NCBI GenBank assembly: GCA_023390335.1
Contig: JAEWCZ010000013.1
Coordinates: 167,896 to 231,895 of the forward strand
DNA: 64,000 nt
Direction: 5' to 3'
DNA from: Bacillota bacterium
Lineage (GTDB): Bacteria > Bacillota > Clostridia > Acetivibrionales > DSM-1351
Every line of letters begins with the position of its first letter. Position 1 is the first letter of the stretch. The translations under genes were made by a program, and so were the position numbers. Shown piece after piece: positions 1 through 9,122 of this stretch. The notes under the pieces were generated by a model. It saw only the letters and a list, made by a program, of their open reading frames with translations, had not been told where the DNA came from and did no database searches.

Positions 1-896
1 CCCTTGTGTTTGCTTACAAAAAGTGGGGAACAAGTGGAGGCTTTAATTATCAATCTGAGGCTAAGACTTTCATAAGTAATATATACAATAAAATGGTAGA
101 ACCGGGGACTTATGTATTAAAGCCAGGAGATATGTGGGGAGGATCAACTGTTACTAATCCATCATATTTTGCTCCAGCATGGTATAGAATATTTGCTGAT
201 TTTACAGGTAATTCCGGTTGGATTAATGTAGCCAATAAATGTTATGAAATTGCTGATAAAGCAAGAAACAGCAATACAGGACTTGTTCCTGATTGGTGTA
301 CAGCAAATGGTACCCAAGCTTCAGGACAAGGTTTTGATTTCTATTATGATGCAATCCGCTATCAGTGGAGAACAGCTATTGATTACAGTTGGTATGGGAC
401 TGCAAAAGCTAAAACAAATTGCGACGCTATCTCAAACTTCTTTAAGAATATTGGGTATTCTAACATAAAAGATGGCTACACAATATCAGGAAGTCAGATA
501 AGTGCAAATCATACAGCTACTTTTGTCAGCTGTGCTGCAGCAGCAGCAATGACGGGTACTGATACTACATATGCGAAGAACATCTATAATGAATGTGTTA
601 AAGTAAAAGATCAAGGCAACTACATCTATTTCGGTAATACATTAAGAATGATGGCTCTTCTGTATACTACAGGTAACTTCCCAAACCTATACAACTACAA
701 ATCTCAACCACAACAAGGTTTAAAAGGCGATGTTAATAATGATGGTGCTATAGATGCACTTGATATTGCAGCGCTCAAGAAGGCTATTTTAACTCAAACA
801 ACTTCTAGCATTAATTTTACAAATGCTGATATGAATAGTGACAATAATATTGATGCCATTGATTTTGCTCAGTTAAAAGTTAAACTGCTCAATTAG
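1..896 (+). CDS. cel8C: GH8 endoglucanase with C-terminal dockerin (5' end cut by window)
   Basis: The reading frame is open to the first base, so this is the 3' part of a gene that starts upstream; the GTG at base 6 is not a real start. The visible 297 residues hold the second half of a GH8 (alpha/alpha)6 barrel: the aromatic-rich stretch around FDFYYDAIRYQWR and the SCAAAAAM segment are typical of clostridial GH8 endoglucanases. A dockerin of two calcium-binding repeats closes the protein (GDVNNDGAIDALD and ADMNSDNNIDAID), with Ala-Leu and Ala-Ile recognition pairs. GH8 enzymes cut internal beta-1,4-glucosidic bonds with inversion. Its place just ahead of cel9G matches cel8C of the R. cellulolyticum cip-cel cluster, which supports the symbol. 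The scaffoldin and cel48 genes are expected upstream, outside the window. Confidence 0.93.
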   Translation, partial: LVFAYKKWGTSGGFNYQSEAKTFISNIYNKMVEPGTYVLKPGDMWGGSTVTNPSYFAPAWYRIFADFTGNSGWINVANKCYEIADKARNSNTGLVPDWCTANGTQASGQGFDFYYDAIRYQWRTAIDYSWYGTAKAKTNCDAISNFFKNIGYSNIKDGYTISGSQISANHTATFVSCAAAAAMTGTDTTYAKNIYNECVKVKDQGNYIYFGNTLRMMALLYTTGNFPNLYNYKSQPQQGLKGDVNNDGAIDALDIAALKKAILTQTTSSINFTNADMNSDNNIDAIDFAQLKVKLLN

Positions 897-951
897 TATT
901 TAACTAGGTAAAAAGGAAATATCTCAAATTTAATTTTAGGGAGTGATTCAA

Positions 952-3129
952 TTGCTTAAGACTAAAAGAAAATGGACTAAAGCTATTGGTGTAGCATTAT
1001 CGATTTCGGTTTTGTCTTCTTTAGTTTCGTTTATACCTCAAACAAACACATATGCTGCAGGAACATATAATTATGGAGAAGCATTACAGAAATCAATCAT
1101 GTTTTACGAATTCCAGCGTTCAGGTGACCTACCAGCTGATAAGCGTGACAACTGGAGAGATGATTCTGGTATGAAAGACGGTTCTGATGTAGGAGTTGAT
1201 CTTACAGGAGGATGGTACGATGCTGGTGATCATGTAAAGTTTAACCTACCAATGTCATATACAGCTGCAATGCTTGCATGGTCTTTATATGAAGATAAAG
1301 ATGCCTATGATAAAAGCGGACAGACCAAATATATAATGGATGGTATTAAATGGGCTAATGATTACTTTATTAAATGTAATCCGACAGCTGATGTATATTA
1401 CTATCAGGTAGGAGACGGGGGTAAGGACCACTCTTGGTGGGGCCCTGCGGAAGTAATGCAAATGGAAAGACCGTCTTTCAAAGTTGACGCTACTCATCCG
1501 GGTTCTGCAGTATGTGGTTCCACTGCAGCTGCTCTGGCATCTGCAGCAGTAGTTTTTAAAGACAGTGATCCTACATATGCACAAAAGTGTATAAGTCATG
1601 CAAAAAACCTGTTTGAAATGGCTGATAAAGCAAAGAGCGATGCTGGCTATACAGCTGCTTCAGGTTTCTACAGCTCAGGCGGATTTTATGATGATCTTTC
1701 ATGGGCTGCAGTATGGTTATACCTTGCAACAAATGACAGTACATATCTGGACAAAGCAGAATCTTATGTACCAAATTGGGGCAAAGAACAACAGACAGAT
1801 ATTATTTCTTATAAGTGGGGACAGTGCTGGGATGATGTACATTATGGCGCTGAACTTCTCCTTGCAAGACTTACAAACAAGCAATTATATAAGGACAGTA
1901 TAGAAATGAACCTTGACTTCTGGACAACTGGTGTTAACGGAACACGTGTTTCATATACACCAAAAGGTTTGGCATGGCTTTTCCAATGGGGTTCATTAAG
2001 ACATGCGACAACTCAGGCGTTTTTAGCAGGCGTTTATGCTGATTGGTCAGGTTGTACGCCATCAAAAGTATCTGTGTATAAGGATTTCTTAAAGAGTCAG
2101 ATTGATTATGCACTTGGAAGTACGGGAAGAAGTTTTGTTGTCGGATATGGAGTAAATCCTCCACAACATCCACATCACAGAACTGCCCACAGTTCATGGA
2201 CAGATCAAATGACTTCACCTACATACCATAGACATACTATTTATGGTGCGTTGGTAGGAGGACCGGATAATGCAGATGGTTATACTGACGAAATAAACAA
2301 TTATGTTAATAACGAAATAGCCTGCGACTACAATGCCGGATTTACTGGTGCACTTGCAAAAATGTACAAGCAATTTGGCGGAGACCCGATTCCAAACTTC
2401 AAGGCTATTGAAAAAATAACCAATGATGAAGTTATTATAAAGGCAGGTTTGAATTCTACTGGACCTAACTATACTGAAATCAAGGCTGTTGTGTATAACC
2501 AGACAGGATGGCCTGCAAGAGTTACAAACAAGATTTCATTCAAATATTTTATGGACTTGTCTGAAATCGTAGCAGCAGGAATTGATCCGTTGAGCCTTAC
2601 AACAAGTTCAAATTATGCTGAAGGCAAGAATACTAAGGTTTCCAGCGTATTACCATGGGATGTTTCAAATAATATTTACTATGTAAGCGTTGATTTGACA
2701 GGAGAAAATATATACCCGGGCGGTCAGTCTGCTTGCAGAAGAGAAGTTCAATTCAGAATTGCGGCACCACAGGGAACAACCTATTGGAATCCTAAGAATG
2801 ACTTTTCATATAATGGATTACCATCCACTAGTACTGTAGATACAGTTACCAACATACCTGTTTATGATAACGGTGTAAAAGTTTTCGGTAACGAACCTAC
2901 GGGCGGCCCGGAAAATCCTGATCCTGTAATATTATATGGCGATGTAAACAGCGACAAAAATGTAGATGCATTGGACTTAGCTGCATTGAAGAAATATTTA
3001 CTTGGTGGTAGTTCCAGCATAGATGTTAAGGCTGCAGATACATATAAGGACGGAAATATTGACGCTATAGATATGGCTACTTTGAAAAAATTCTTGTTGG
3101 GATCAATCACAACATTGCCTCAGGGCTAA
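952..3129 (+). CDS. cel9G: GH9 endoglucanase, GH9-CBM3c-dockerin
   Basis: Processive-type endoglucanase of the cellulosome, about 725 residues. Order: signal peptide (1-35, ending near NTYAA), GH9 domain (about 38-480), CBM3c (about 498-650) that feeds the cellulose chain to the catalytic site, and dockerin (about 661-720). The catalytic Asp motif is GGWYDAGDHVKF and the acid Glu lies in NEIACDYNAGF; PHHRTAH is the conserved His motif. I place the start at TTG 952 because the ribosome binding site AGGGAGTGA (938-946) overlaps the upstream in-frame GTG at 943 and is well spaced for TTG. The short gap to the GH8 gene has no terminator, so they are probably co-transcribed. Domain order and position match cel9G of R. 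cellulolyticum. Confidence 0.94.
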   Translation: MLKTKRKWTKAIGVALSISVLSSLVSFIPQTNTYAAGTYNYGEALQKSIMFYEFQRSGDLPADKRDNWRDDSGMKDGSDVGVDLTGGWYDAGDHVKFNLPMSYTAAMLAWSLYEDKDAYDKSGQTKYIMDGIKWANDYFIKCNPTADVYYYQVGDGGKDHSWWGPAEVMQMERPSFKVDATHPGSAVCGSTAAALASAAVVFKDSDPTYAQKCISHAKNLFEMADKAKSDAGYTAASGFYSSGGFYDDLSWAAVWLYLATNDSTYLDKAESYVPNWGKEQQTDIISYKWGQCWDDVHYGAELLLARLTNKQLYKDSIEMNLDFWTTGVNGTRVSYTPKGLAWLFQWGSLRHATTQAFLAGVYADWSGCTPSKVSVYKDFLKSQIDYALGSTGRSFVVGYGVNPPQHPHHRTAHSSWTDQMTSPTYHRHTIYGALVGGPDNADGYTDEINNYVNNEIACDYNAGFTGALAKMYKQFGGDPIPNFKAIEKITNDEVIIKAGLNSTGPNYTEIKAVVYNQTGWPARVTNKISFKYFMDLSEIVAAGIDPLSLTTSSNYAEGKNTKVSSVLPWDVSNNIYYVSVDLTGENIYPGGQSACRREVQFRIAAPQGTTYWNPKNDFSYNGLPSTSTVDTVTNIPVYDNGVKVFGNEPTGGPENPDPVILYGDVNSDKNVDALDLAALKKYLLGGSSSIDVKAADTYKDGNIDAIDMATLKKFLLGSITTLPQG

Positions 3130-3161
3130 GAAAAGTACTTTTGAAAACATGGGTTTTTAAT

Positions 3162-3188
3162 ACTTACATTTGATTTTAAAATGTGAGT
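3162..3188 (+). other. Intergenic RNA hairpin between cel9G and cel9E
   Basis: ACTTACATTT (3162-3171) pairs with AAATGTGAGT (3179-3188) with one wobble, leaving a 7-nt loop. It is AT-rich and modest in strength, with an A-rich rather than T-rich tail, so it is not a convincing terminator. It may be a processing or stability element within the operon transcript. Confidence 0.4.
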
Positions 3189-3222
3189 TTTAAAAATAAA
3201 AAAATTTTACTAGGAGGTAAAT

Positions 3223-5880
3223 ATGAAAAAAAGGTTAGCAAAGAAAATTGCGATGCTTATCGCAATAGTGCTGGTTCTATCTTCTACAATAGGACAAGCA
3301 TTTGCCCTTGTTGGGGCAGGGGACATAATTCGAAACCATACCTTTGACAACAGAGTAGGTCTACCATGGCACGTGGTTGAATCATACCCTGCAAAGGCTA
3401 GTTTTGAAATTACATCTGACGGTAAGTACAAGATAACTGCTGAAAAGATAGGTTCAGCAGATACAGGTAAAAGATGGGATATACAGTTCCGTCACAGAGG
3501 ACTTACATTGCAGGCAGGACATCACTATACTGTACAGTTTACTGTTACTGCCAGCAGAGCTTGCAAAATCTACCCTAAAATAGGAGATCAGGGTGAGCCA
3601 TATGCTGAATACTGGCATATAGGTCAGTGGGAATTTTTGGATCTCCAAGCTGGTGTTGCAAAAACTTTCACTGCAGAGTTTGATCAGAATGTAACTAAGA
3701 GCAATGTAGAATTTGCTTTCCACCTTGCTCCAGATAAGGATAAGGCTCCATCTGAATACAGTGGTACCTTCCAACCAATAACATTTACTTTTGATGATAT
3801 TTATGTAAAGGATCCACAATTCCTTGGATACGAACCAGATCCAGTTGAACCTACTAATGTTGTACGTTTGAATCAGGAAGGATTCTTTCCTAATGCTGAA
3901 AAGACTGCAACAGTTGTTTCAACTTCAACAACTCCAATTAACTGGCAGTTGGTTAATAGTGCAGGATCAGCAGTTTTAACAGGTAAATCAACCGTTAAAG
4001 GCTCTGACCACTCATCAGGTGACAATGTTCATATCATTGATTTCTCAAGTTATAAAACAGTTGGTACCGGATACAAGATAGTAACAGATGTTCCGGTAAC
4101 AAAAACTGGAGACAATGAAAGTATGAAGTTCAATATTTCAAACGATATTTATACACAAATGAAATATGATTCTATGAAGTATTTCTATCACAACAGAAGT
4201 GCTATTCCAATACAAATGCCATACTGTGATCAATCACAATGGGCTCGTCCTGCAGGACATACAAGCGATATACTTGCTCCAGATCCTTCAAAGGATTACA
4301 AGGCTAGCTACACACTTGACGTTACAGGTGGTTGGTATGATGCCGGTGACCATGGTAAGTATGTTGTTAATGGTGGTATTGCAACATGGACTGTAATGAA
4401 TGCATATGAACGTGCACTTTATTTGGGAGACACTTCAGTTGCTCCATTTAAAGATGGTTCATTGAATATACCTGAAAGCGGGAATGGCTATCCTGATATG
4501 TTGGATGAAGCTCGCTACAATTTGAAAACATTATTAAATATGCAGGTTCCAGCAGGAAATGAATTAGCAGGTATGGCTCATCATAAAGCTCATGATGAAC
4601 GTTGGACAGCTCTTGCTACACGTCCTGACCAGGATACAATGAAGCGTTGGTTGCAGCCTCCAAGTACAGCAGCTACATTAAATCTTGCTGCTATGGCTGC
4701 ACAAGGTTCACGTCTCTGGAAACAGTATGATTCTGCTTTCGCAGCTAAATGTTTAACTGCAGCAGAAACTGCATGGGATGCAGCTGTAGCTCATCCTACA
4801 ATATATGCACCTATGGAACAGACTACAGGCGGTGGAGCATACGGTGACAACTATGTTCTGGATGACTTCTACTGGGCAGCATGTGAATTGTATGCTACTA
4901 CAGGCAGTGACAAGTATTTGAACTACATAAAGAGCTCAAAGCATTACCTCGAAATGCCTACAGAATTAACAGGCGGTGAGGATAATGGTCTTACAGGAGC
5001 TTTTGACTGGGGTAATACAGCAGGTATGGGAACAATAACACTTGCACTTGTTCCTAACAAACTTCCAGCTACTGATGTTGCTAAAGCTAAAGCTAATATT
5101 CAAGCTGCAGCTGATAAGTTCATATCAATAGAAAATGCACAGGGTTATGGTGTGCCAATAGAAGAAAAAGTAATTTCTTCTCCATTTGATCAATCAGTAG
5201 TTTCAGGTTTCCCATGGGGATCAAACTCATTTGTTGTTAATGAAGCAATTGTTATGTCATATGCTTATGAATTTAGCAAAGATGCGAATAACAAAAAGAA
5301 TAATAAATATATCAATGGTGCTTTAACAGCTATGGATTACATCCTCGGACGTAACCCAAATGTTCAGACCTTTGTAACCGGTTATGGTGACAACCCACTT
5401 GAAAATCCTCATCACCGTTTCTGGTCATACCAGGCAGACAACTCATTCCCAAAACCGCCTGCAGGATGTTTATCAGGTGGACCTAACTCCGGCTTACAGG
5501 ATCCATGGGTTAAGGGTTCAGGTTGGCAGCCAGGTGTAAGAGCTCCTGAATTGTGCTACATGGATAATATCGAATCTTGGTCAACAAATGAAATAACCAT
5601 CAACTGGAATGCTCCTCTTGCATGGATTTCATCTTACCTTGCTGAAGCAGGACCAAAGATTGACAGTACTGGCGGTGGAGATCCTCAAATTAATTTAGGA
5701 GACGTTAATGCTGACGGTAACAAGGATGCAATAGACTTCGCACTATTGAAGAAAGCCCTGTTAACTCAGGATACTTCTACTATAAATGTTGCGAATTCTG
5801 ATTTAAACAAAGATGGTTCTATTGATGCAGTTGACTTTGCATTATTAAAATCATTCTTGCTAGGAAAAATCACACTGTAA
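3223..5880 (+). CDS. cel9E: GH9 cellulase, CBM4-Ig-GH9-dockerin
   Basis: Large cellulosomal GH9 of 885 residues. Order: signal peptide (1-29, ending GQAFA), CBM4-type beta-sandwich (about 30-200, ending FDDIYVKDP), Ig-like CelD_N domain (about 212-305, starting VVRLNQEGFFP), GH9 barrel (about 310-815) and dockerin (about 825-885). Catalytic Asp motif GGWYDAGDHGKY and acid Glu in NEITINWNAPL belong to the Ig-linked GH9 subgroup, which differs from the CBM3c-linked enzymes next door. The family relative Cel9E of R. cellulolyticum is an exo/processive enzyme; that activity is inferred here from architecture and position. Start ATG 3223 has a clear AGGAGG site at 3211-3216. Dockerin repeats read GDVNADGNKDAID and SDLNKDGSIDAVD, the second with Ala-Val instead of Ala-Ile. 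Confidence 0.95.
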   Translation: MKKRLAKKIAMLIAIVLVLSSTIGQAFALVGAGDIIRNHTFDNRVGLPWHVVESYPAKASFEITSDGKYKITAEKIGSADTGKRWDIQFRHRGLTLQAGHHYTVQFTVTASRACKIYPKIGDQGEPYAEYWHIGQWEFLDLQAGVAKTFTAEFDQNVTKSNVEFAFHLAPDKDKAPSEYSGTFQPITFTFDDIYVKDPQFLGYEPDPVEPTNVVRLNQEGFFPNAEKTATVVSTSTTPINWQLVNSAGSAVLTGKSTVKGSDHSSGDNVHIIDFSSYKTVGTGYKIVTDVPVTKTGDNESMKFNISNDIYTQMKYDSMKYFYHNRSAIPIQMPYCDQSQWARPAGHTSDILAPDPSKDYKASYTLDVTGGWYDAGDHGKYVVNGGIATWTVMNAYERALYLGDTSVAPFKDGSLNIPESGNGYPDMLDEARYNLKTLLNMQVPAGNELAGMAHHKAHDERWTALATRPDQDTMKRWLQPPSTAATLNLAAMAAQGSRLWKQYDSAFAAKCLTAAETAWDAAVAHPTIYAPMEQTTGGGAYGDNYVLDDFYWAACELYATTGSDKYLNYIKSSKHYLEMPTELTGGEDNGLTGAFDWGNTAGMGTITLALVPNKLPATDVAKAKANIQAAADKFISIENAQGYGVPIEEKVISSPFDQSVVSGFPWGSNSFVVNEAIVMSYAYEFSKDANNKKNNKYINGALTAMDYILGRNPNVQTFVTGYGDNPLENPHHRFWSYQADNSFPKPPAGCLSGGPNSGLQDPWVKGSGWQPGVRAPELCYMDNIESWSTNEITINWNAPLAWISSYLAEAGPKIDSTGGGDPQINLGDVNADGNKDAIDFALLKKALLTQDTSTINVANSDLNKDGSIDAVDFALLKSFLLGKITL

Positions 5881-5906
5881 TTTTCAAGCAATATGAAGTA
5901 ATATTT

Positions 5907-5943
5907 GGAACAATAGGAATGCTTTAAGCATTCCTATTGTTCC
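5907..5943 (+). other. Perfect 18-bp stem between cel9E and orfX
   Basis: GGAACAATAGGAATGCTT (5907-5924) and its exact complement (5926-5943) form an uninterrupted palindrome around one central T. The bases that follow are not a T-run, so this is more likely an RNA processing/stabilising hairpin (3' protection of the cel9E message) than a terminator, although partial termination is possible. Confidence 0.7.
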
Positions 5944-6051
5944 TATCCTATTATAGTTTCAAGTATTTTAACGGATATGTTATTTCCTTAAATTAAAATG
6001 TCTATAGTCATTTTATAGTAATAAATTATTGAATAAACAAGGAGAAAAGCC

Positions 6052-6735
6052 ATGAAAAAAGTAATATTGGCAATATTAATAATTGTTTGTGTGACTGCTG
6101 TAGTAATATTTGGGGTAAACCGTTTTACATCTGATTCAGAAACATCGACATCAACTTCAACAATAAGTAGTACAGCTCCATCATCTTCTTCATCTGCTTC
6201 TGTATCCACATCTTCACCATCAAAAAGTTCAGATTCTAAATCAACCAAATCAACAGCCGCCAAAGATAGTAATGATAAAAAGAGTAATCCAAAAGATGAA
6301 ACTCCGGGTGGAAAGGCAGAAATATCAATCGGAAAAGCAAGCGGAGCTACAGGTTCTACTGTAACAATCCCTGTAAAGCTTAACAGCTTACCGGAAAAAG
6401 GTATTGGAAGCTTTAATTTTAATGTTAAGTATGACACAGATGCTCTTGAAGTTGTTGAGGTAAAACAAGGTGAAGTTTTCGGAAGTAACAATTCCAATTT
6501 TGATTATACAGTTATTGATACAACCGGTCTGGTTAGTTTTCTTTATACAAGCAGCAACAGTGGGAAGGATGCTGTAACTAAGCCTGGAGTTATCACAAAT
6601 ATCACTTTCAAAATAAAGAGTAATGCCAAGAAGGGATCAATAAAGATTTCAAAGGGTACTTCAGGTGCATTTGGAGACACTGCACTCAAGAAGATTAATC
6701 CTGTATTCACAGATGGTGAGATAACAGTTAAATAA
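6052..6735 (+). CDS. orfX: Membrane-anchored single-cohesin protein (OrfX)
   Basis: Protein of 227 residues with an N-terminal hydrophobic segment (about 4-24) that lacks a clear cleavage site and should act as a membrane anchor. A Ser/Thr/Lys-rich linker follows (about 27-85), then one type I cohesin (about 90-227; motifs GSFNFNVKYD, FLYTSS, PGVITNITFKIK). It should bind enzyme dockerins at the outer face of the cytoplasmic membrane. The equivalent ORFXp in R. cellulolyticum occupies the same slot between cel9E and cel9H. Its role is not settled; a holding site during cellulosome assembly is the usual proposal and is inference here. No S-layer homology or sortase motif is visible. The start ATG 6052 follows AAGGAG at 6040-6045. 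Confidence 0.9.
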   Translation: MKKVILAILIIVCVTAVVIFGVNRFTSDSETSTSTSTISSTAPSSSSSASVSTSSPSKSSDSKSTKSTAAKDSNDKKSNPKDETPGGKAEISIGKASGATGSTVTIPVKLNSLPEKGIGSFNFNVKYDTDALEVVEVKQGEVFGSNNSNFDYTVIDTTGLVSFLYTSSNSGKDAVTKPGVITNITFKIKSNAKKGSIKISKGTSGAFGDTALKKINPVFTDGEITVK

Positions 6736-6761
6736 CTGATTTATGCATGGAGTGTGTAAAT

Positions 6762-8975
6762 ATGGATAAAATGAAAAGAGTAAGTATATATGCCCTTATC
6801 GTTGCCATAGTAATAACCATAACTCAATTTAATTTTAAGTATGAATGTTCTTCTGCAACAGCCGCTTTTAACTATGGGGAGGCTTTGCAGAAATCTGTTT
6901 TATTTTACGAAGCACAGAGATCAGGCTCGATATCTACATCAAGTATTCCAACTAGATTATTATGGCGTGGAGATGCTCAATTAACAGATGGCCTAAAGGA
7001 AGGTTTAGACCTTACGGGGGGATGGGTAGATGCAGGTGATAATATCAAGTTTGGTATTACATGTGCTTATACAACAAGTTTACTCGCTTTTGGTGCTATA
7101 GAGTATAAGGATGCATATGAAAAAAGCGGTCAGACGAAATGGCTTCAAAACCAGTTAAAATGGATTAATGATTATTTTATAAAGTGTCATCCGGAGCCAA
7201 ATGTTTTTTGGGCTCAAGTTGGAATGACGGCAAATGATCATAACAACTGGGTTCCAATTGAAGTTACACATTTAATGAATGACAGAACAGCAATAAAGCT
7301 GGATGAACAACATCCGGGAACGGAAGTAGCAATGGGAACAGCTGCGGCAATGGCTGCTTCATCTATTGTTTTCAGAAACACCGATCCGACATATGCTGAT
7401 AAGTTGCTTGAGCATGCGAAACAGTTATATGAGTTCGGAGATAAATATAGAGGTGTTTTTTCTGATGTAATTGGTAAAGTTGACCCCCAAGGTGCAGCTG
7501 CTTATACCTCACACAGCGGTTATAATGATGAATTGGTATGGGGTTCAATCTGGCTTTACAAGGCTATGGAAGCAAAGAATTCAGGAAGTGGATCTGATTA
7601 CCTTTCAAAAGCAAAAGAATATTATAATGGAATTGGTAAAGAAGCAAATCAACAGGTTCATAAGTACAAATGGGCACACTGTTGGGACGACCAAACATTT
7701 GGATGCTATATTCTAATGTCTCAGATTGACCCAGAAAATAGTTTATACAGGGAAGATGCAGAACGTTGGTTGAATTGGTGGACTGTAGGCGGTACAGATT
7801 ACAATGCTGATGGCACCAAGATTTCATATACTCCCGGTGGCCATGCAAAGCTGGACAGCTGGGGTTCATTCAGATACGTATCAACAACAGCATTATTTGC
7901 TTTTGTTTATTCAGATAAACTAAGTGATACTGTAAAAAAAGCACGTTATCATGACTTTGCAGTAAAGCAAATAAACTATATTTTAGGTGATAATCCTCGA
8001 AAAGCGAGCTACATGGTTGGCTTTGGTCAGAATTATCCGCAACATCCTCATCACCGCACAGCTCACAGCCCATGGGGACAAGAAATGGATACTCCGACGG
8101 AACATCGCCATATTTTATACGGTGCACTAGTTGGGAGTGTTGATTCAACAGATGGTTTCAATGATGCTATAAGTGATTACGTTAGCAATGAGGTGGCCAT
8201 AGACTATAATGCCGGTCTTACAGGGGCTCTTGCGAGAATGTACTCTGAATTCGGAGGAACTCCTATCCTGGACAGCAATTTCCCGTTACAAGATAAACCC
8301 TATCAGCCTAAAGATGAATGGCCTGTATTTGCCAAGACATATTTTAATGGTACAAGTGGTACCCAACTTTCACTAAGTGTTGAAAACCGCTCGGCATGGC
8401 CGGCTCGTCCAAGTAACCAATTAAAAATACGTTATTTCTTTACCCTTGATGCAAAGGATATAAGTGATATCAGCATTAAGGCTCCAACATGGGTTAAAGT
8501 AACAGGCCCAACTGCATGGGATACGGAGAAAAAAGTTTATTATTATACACTTGACTTGTCAGGCAAAAATATATATCCCGGTTATGCATGGGGTGCCGGA
8601 GGACCTGAGCTTGACTTTACAATAAGTTCAGCTTCTAATACATGGGATGCAACAAATGATTGGTCATATGAAAATTGGGATGCAACATATATAAACGGTA
8701 CAAGAAAATATGCTCCGAATATTCCAATGTATGAAGGCGACAGCTTTAAAAAATTGGCGGGGAATGAACCGTCAGGTGGAAGTGAAGAACCGGTAATTAT
8801 ACCTGGTGATATTAATAAAGATGGAAATATTGATGCATTGGACGTTGCTCTTTTAAAGAAATATTTGCTGGGTAACACTTTGGAATATGATATCTCAGTA
8901 GCAGATATGAATTCTGATAAAAATATTGATGCTCTCGATTTTGCACTGCTCAAGAAAACTCTTCTATACCAATAA
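6762..8975 (+). CDS. cel9H: GH9 endoglucanase, GH9-CBM3c-dockerin, variant catalytic motif
   Basis: Cellulosomal GH9 of 737 residues: signal peptide (about 1-30), GH9 (about 35-485), CBM3c (about 510-660) and dockerin (about 680-737). I choose ATG 6762 because the Shine-Dalgarno TGGAGTG (6748-6754) overlaps the upstream ATG at 6747. The catalytic Asp motif reads GGWVDAGDNIKF: the Asp pair is kept but the usual His after it is Asn. The acid Glu is in NEVAIDYNAGL and PHHRTAH is intact, so it is probably active. Only 26 bases separate it from orfX, so both should be on one transcript. Position matches cel9H of R. cellulolyticum. Confidence 0.93.
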   Translation: MDKMKRVSIYALIVAIVITITQFNFKYECSSATAAFNYGEALQKSVLFYEAQRSGSISTSSIPTRLLWRGDAQLTDGLKEGLDLTGGWVDAGDNIKFGITCAYTTSLLAFGAIEYKDAYEKSGQTKWLQNQLKWINDYFIKCHPEPNVFWAQVGMTANDHNNWVPIEVTHLMNDRTAIKLDEQHPGTEVAMGTAAAMAASSIVFRNTDPTYADKLLEHAKQLYEFGDKYRGVFSDVIGKVDPQGAAAYTSHSGYNDELVWGSIWLYKAMEAKNSGSGSDYLSKAKEYYNGIGKEANQQVHKYKWAHCWDDQTFGCYILMSQIDPENSLYREDAERWLNWWTVGGTDYNADGTKISYTPGGHAKLDSWGSFRYVSTTALFAFVYSDKLSDTVKKARYHDFAVKQINYILGDNPRKASYMVGFGQNYPQHPHHRTAHSPWGQEMDTPTEHRHILYGALVGSVDSTDGFNDAISDYVSNEVAIDYNAGLTGALARMYSEFGGTPILDSNFPLQDKPYQPKDEWPVFAKTYFNGTSGTQLSLSVENRSAWPARPSNQLKIRYFFTLDAKDISDISIKAPTWVKVTGPTAWDTEKKVYYYTLDLSGKNIYPGYAWGAGGPELDFTISSASNTWDATNDWSYENWDATYINGTRKYAPNIPMYEGDSFKKLAGNEPSGGSEEPVIIPGDINKDGNIDALDVALLKKYLLGNTLEYDISVADMNSDKNIDALDFALLKKTLLYQ

Positions 8976-9018
8976 CATACCTTTTAACATATCACATGAA
9001 ACATTCAATAATTACAGT

Positions 9019-9052
9019 CCATTACCCGGCAAATGTCTTTGCAGGGTAATGG
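9019..9052 (+). other. Intergenic hairpin between cel9H and cel9J
   Basis: CCATTACCC (9019-9027) pairs with GGGTAATGG (9044-9052), extended inside by GCAAA/TTTGC around a TGTC tetraloop with one G/A mismatch. No T-run follows. It is a strong candidate for an RNA stability or processing element. Confidence 0.65.
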
Positions 9053-9122
9053 CGATGTTAATCAATGTAAAGTAACTATTCCGAATTGTTAAATCAAAAG
9101 AAATTAAAAAGGGGGTATTATT

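Noticed and set aside
6..896. GTG at base 6 as the start of the GH8 gene
   Set aside because: The frame is open to the window edge and the residues before it fit the GH8 fold, so the gene starts upstream.
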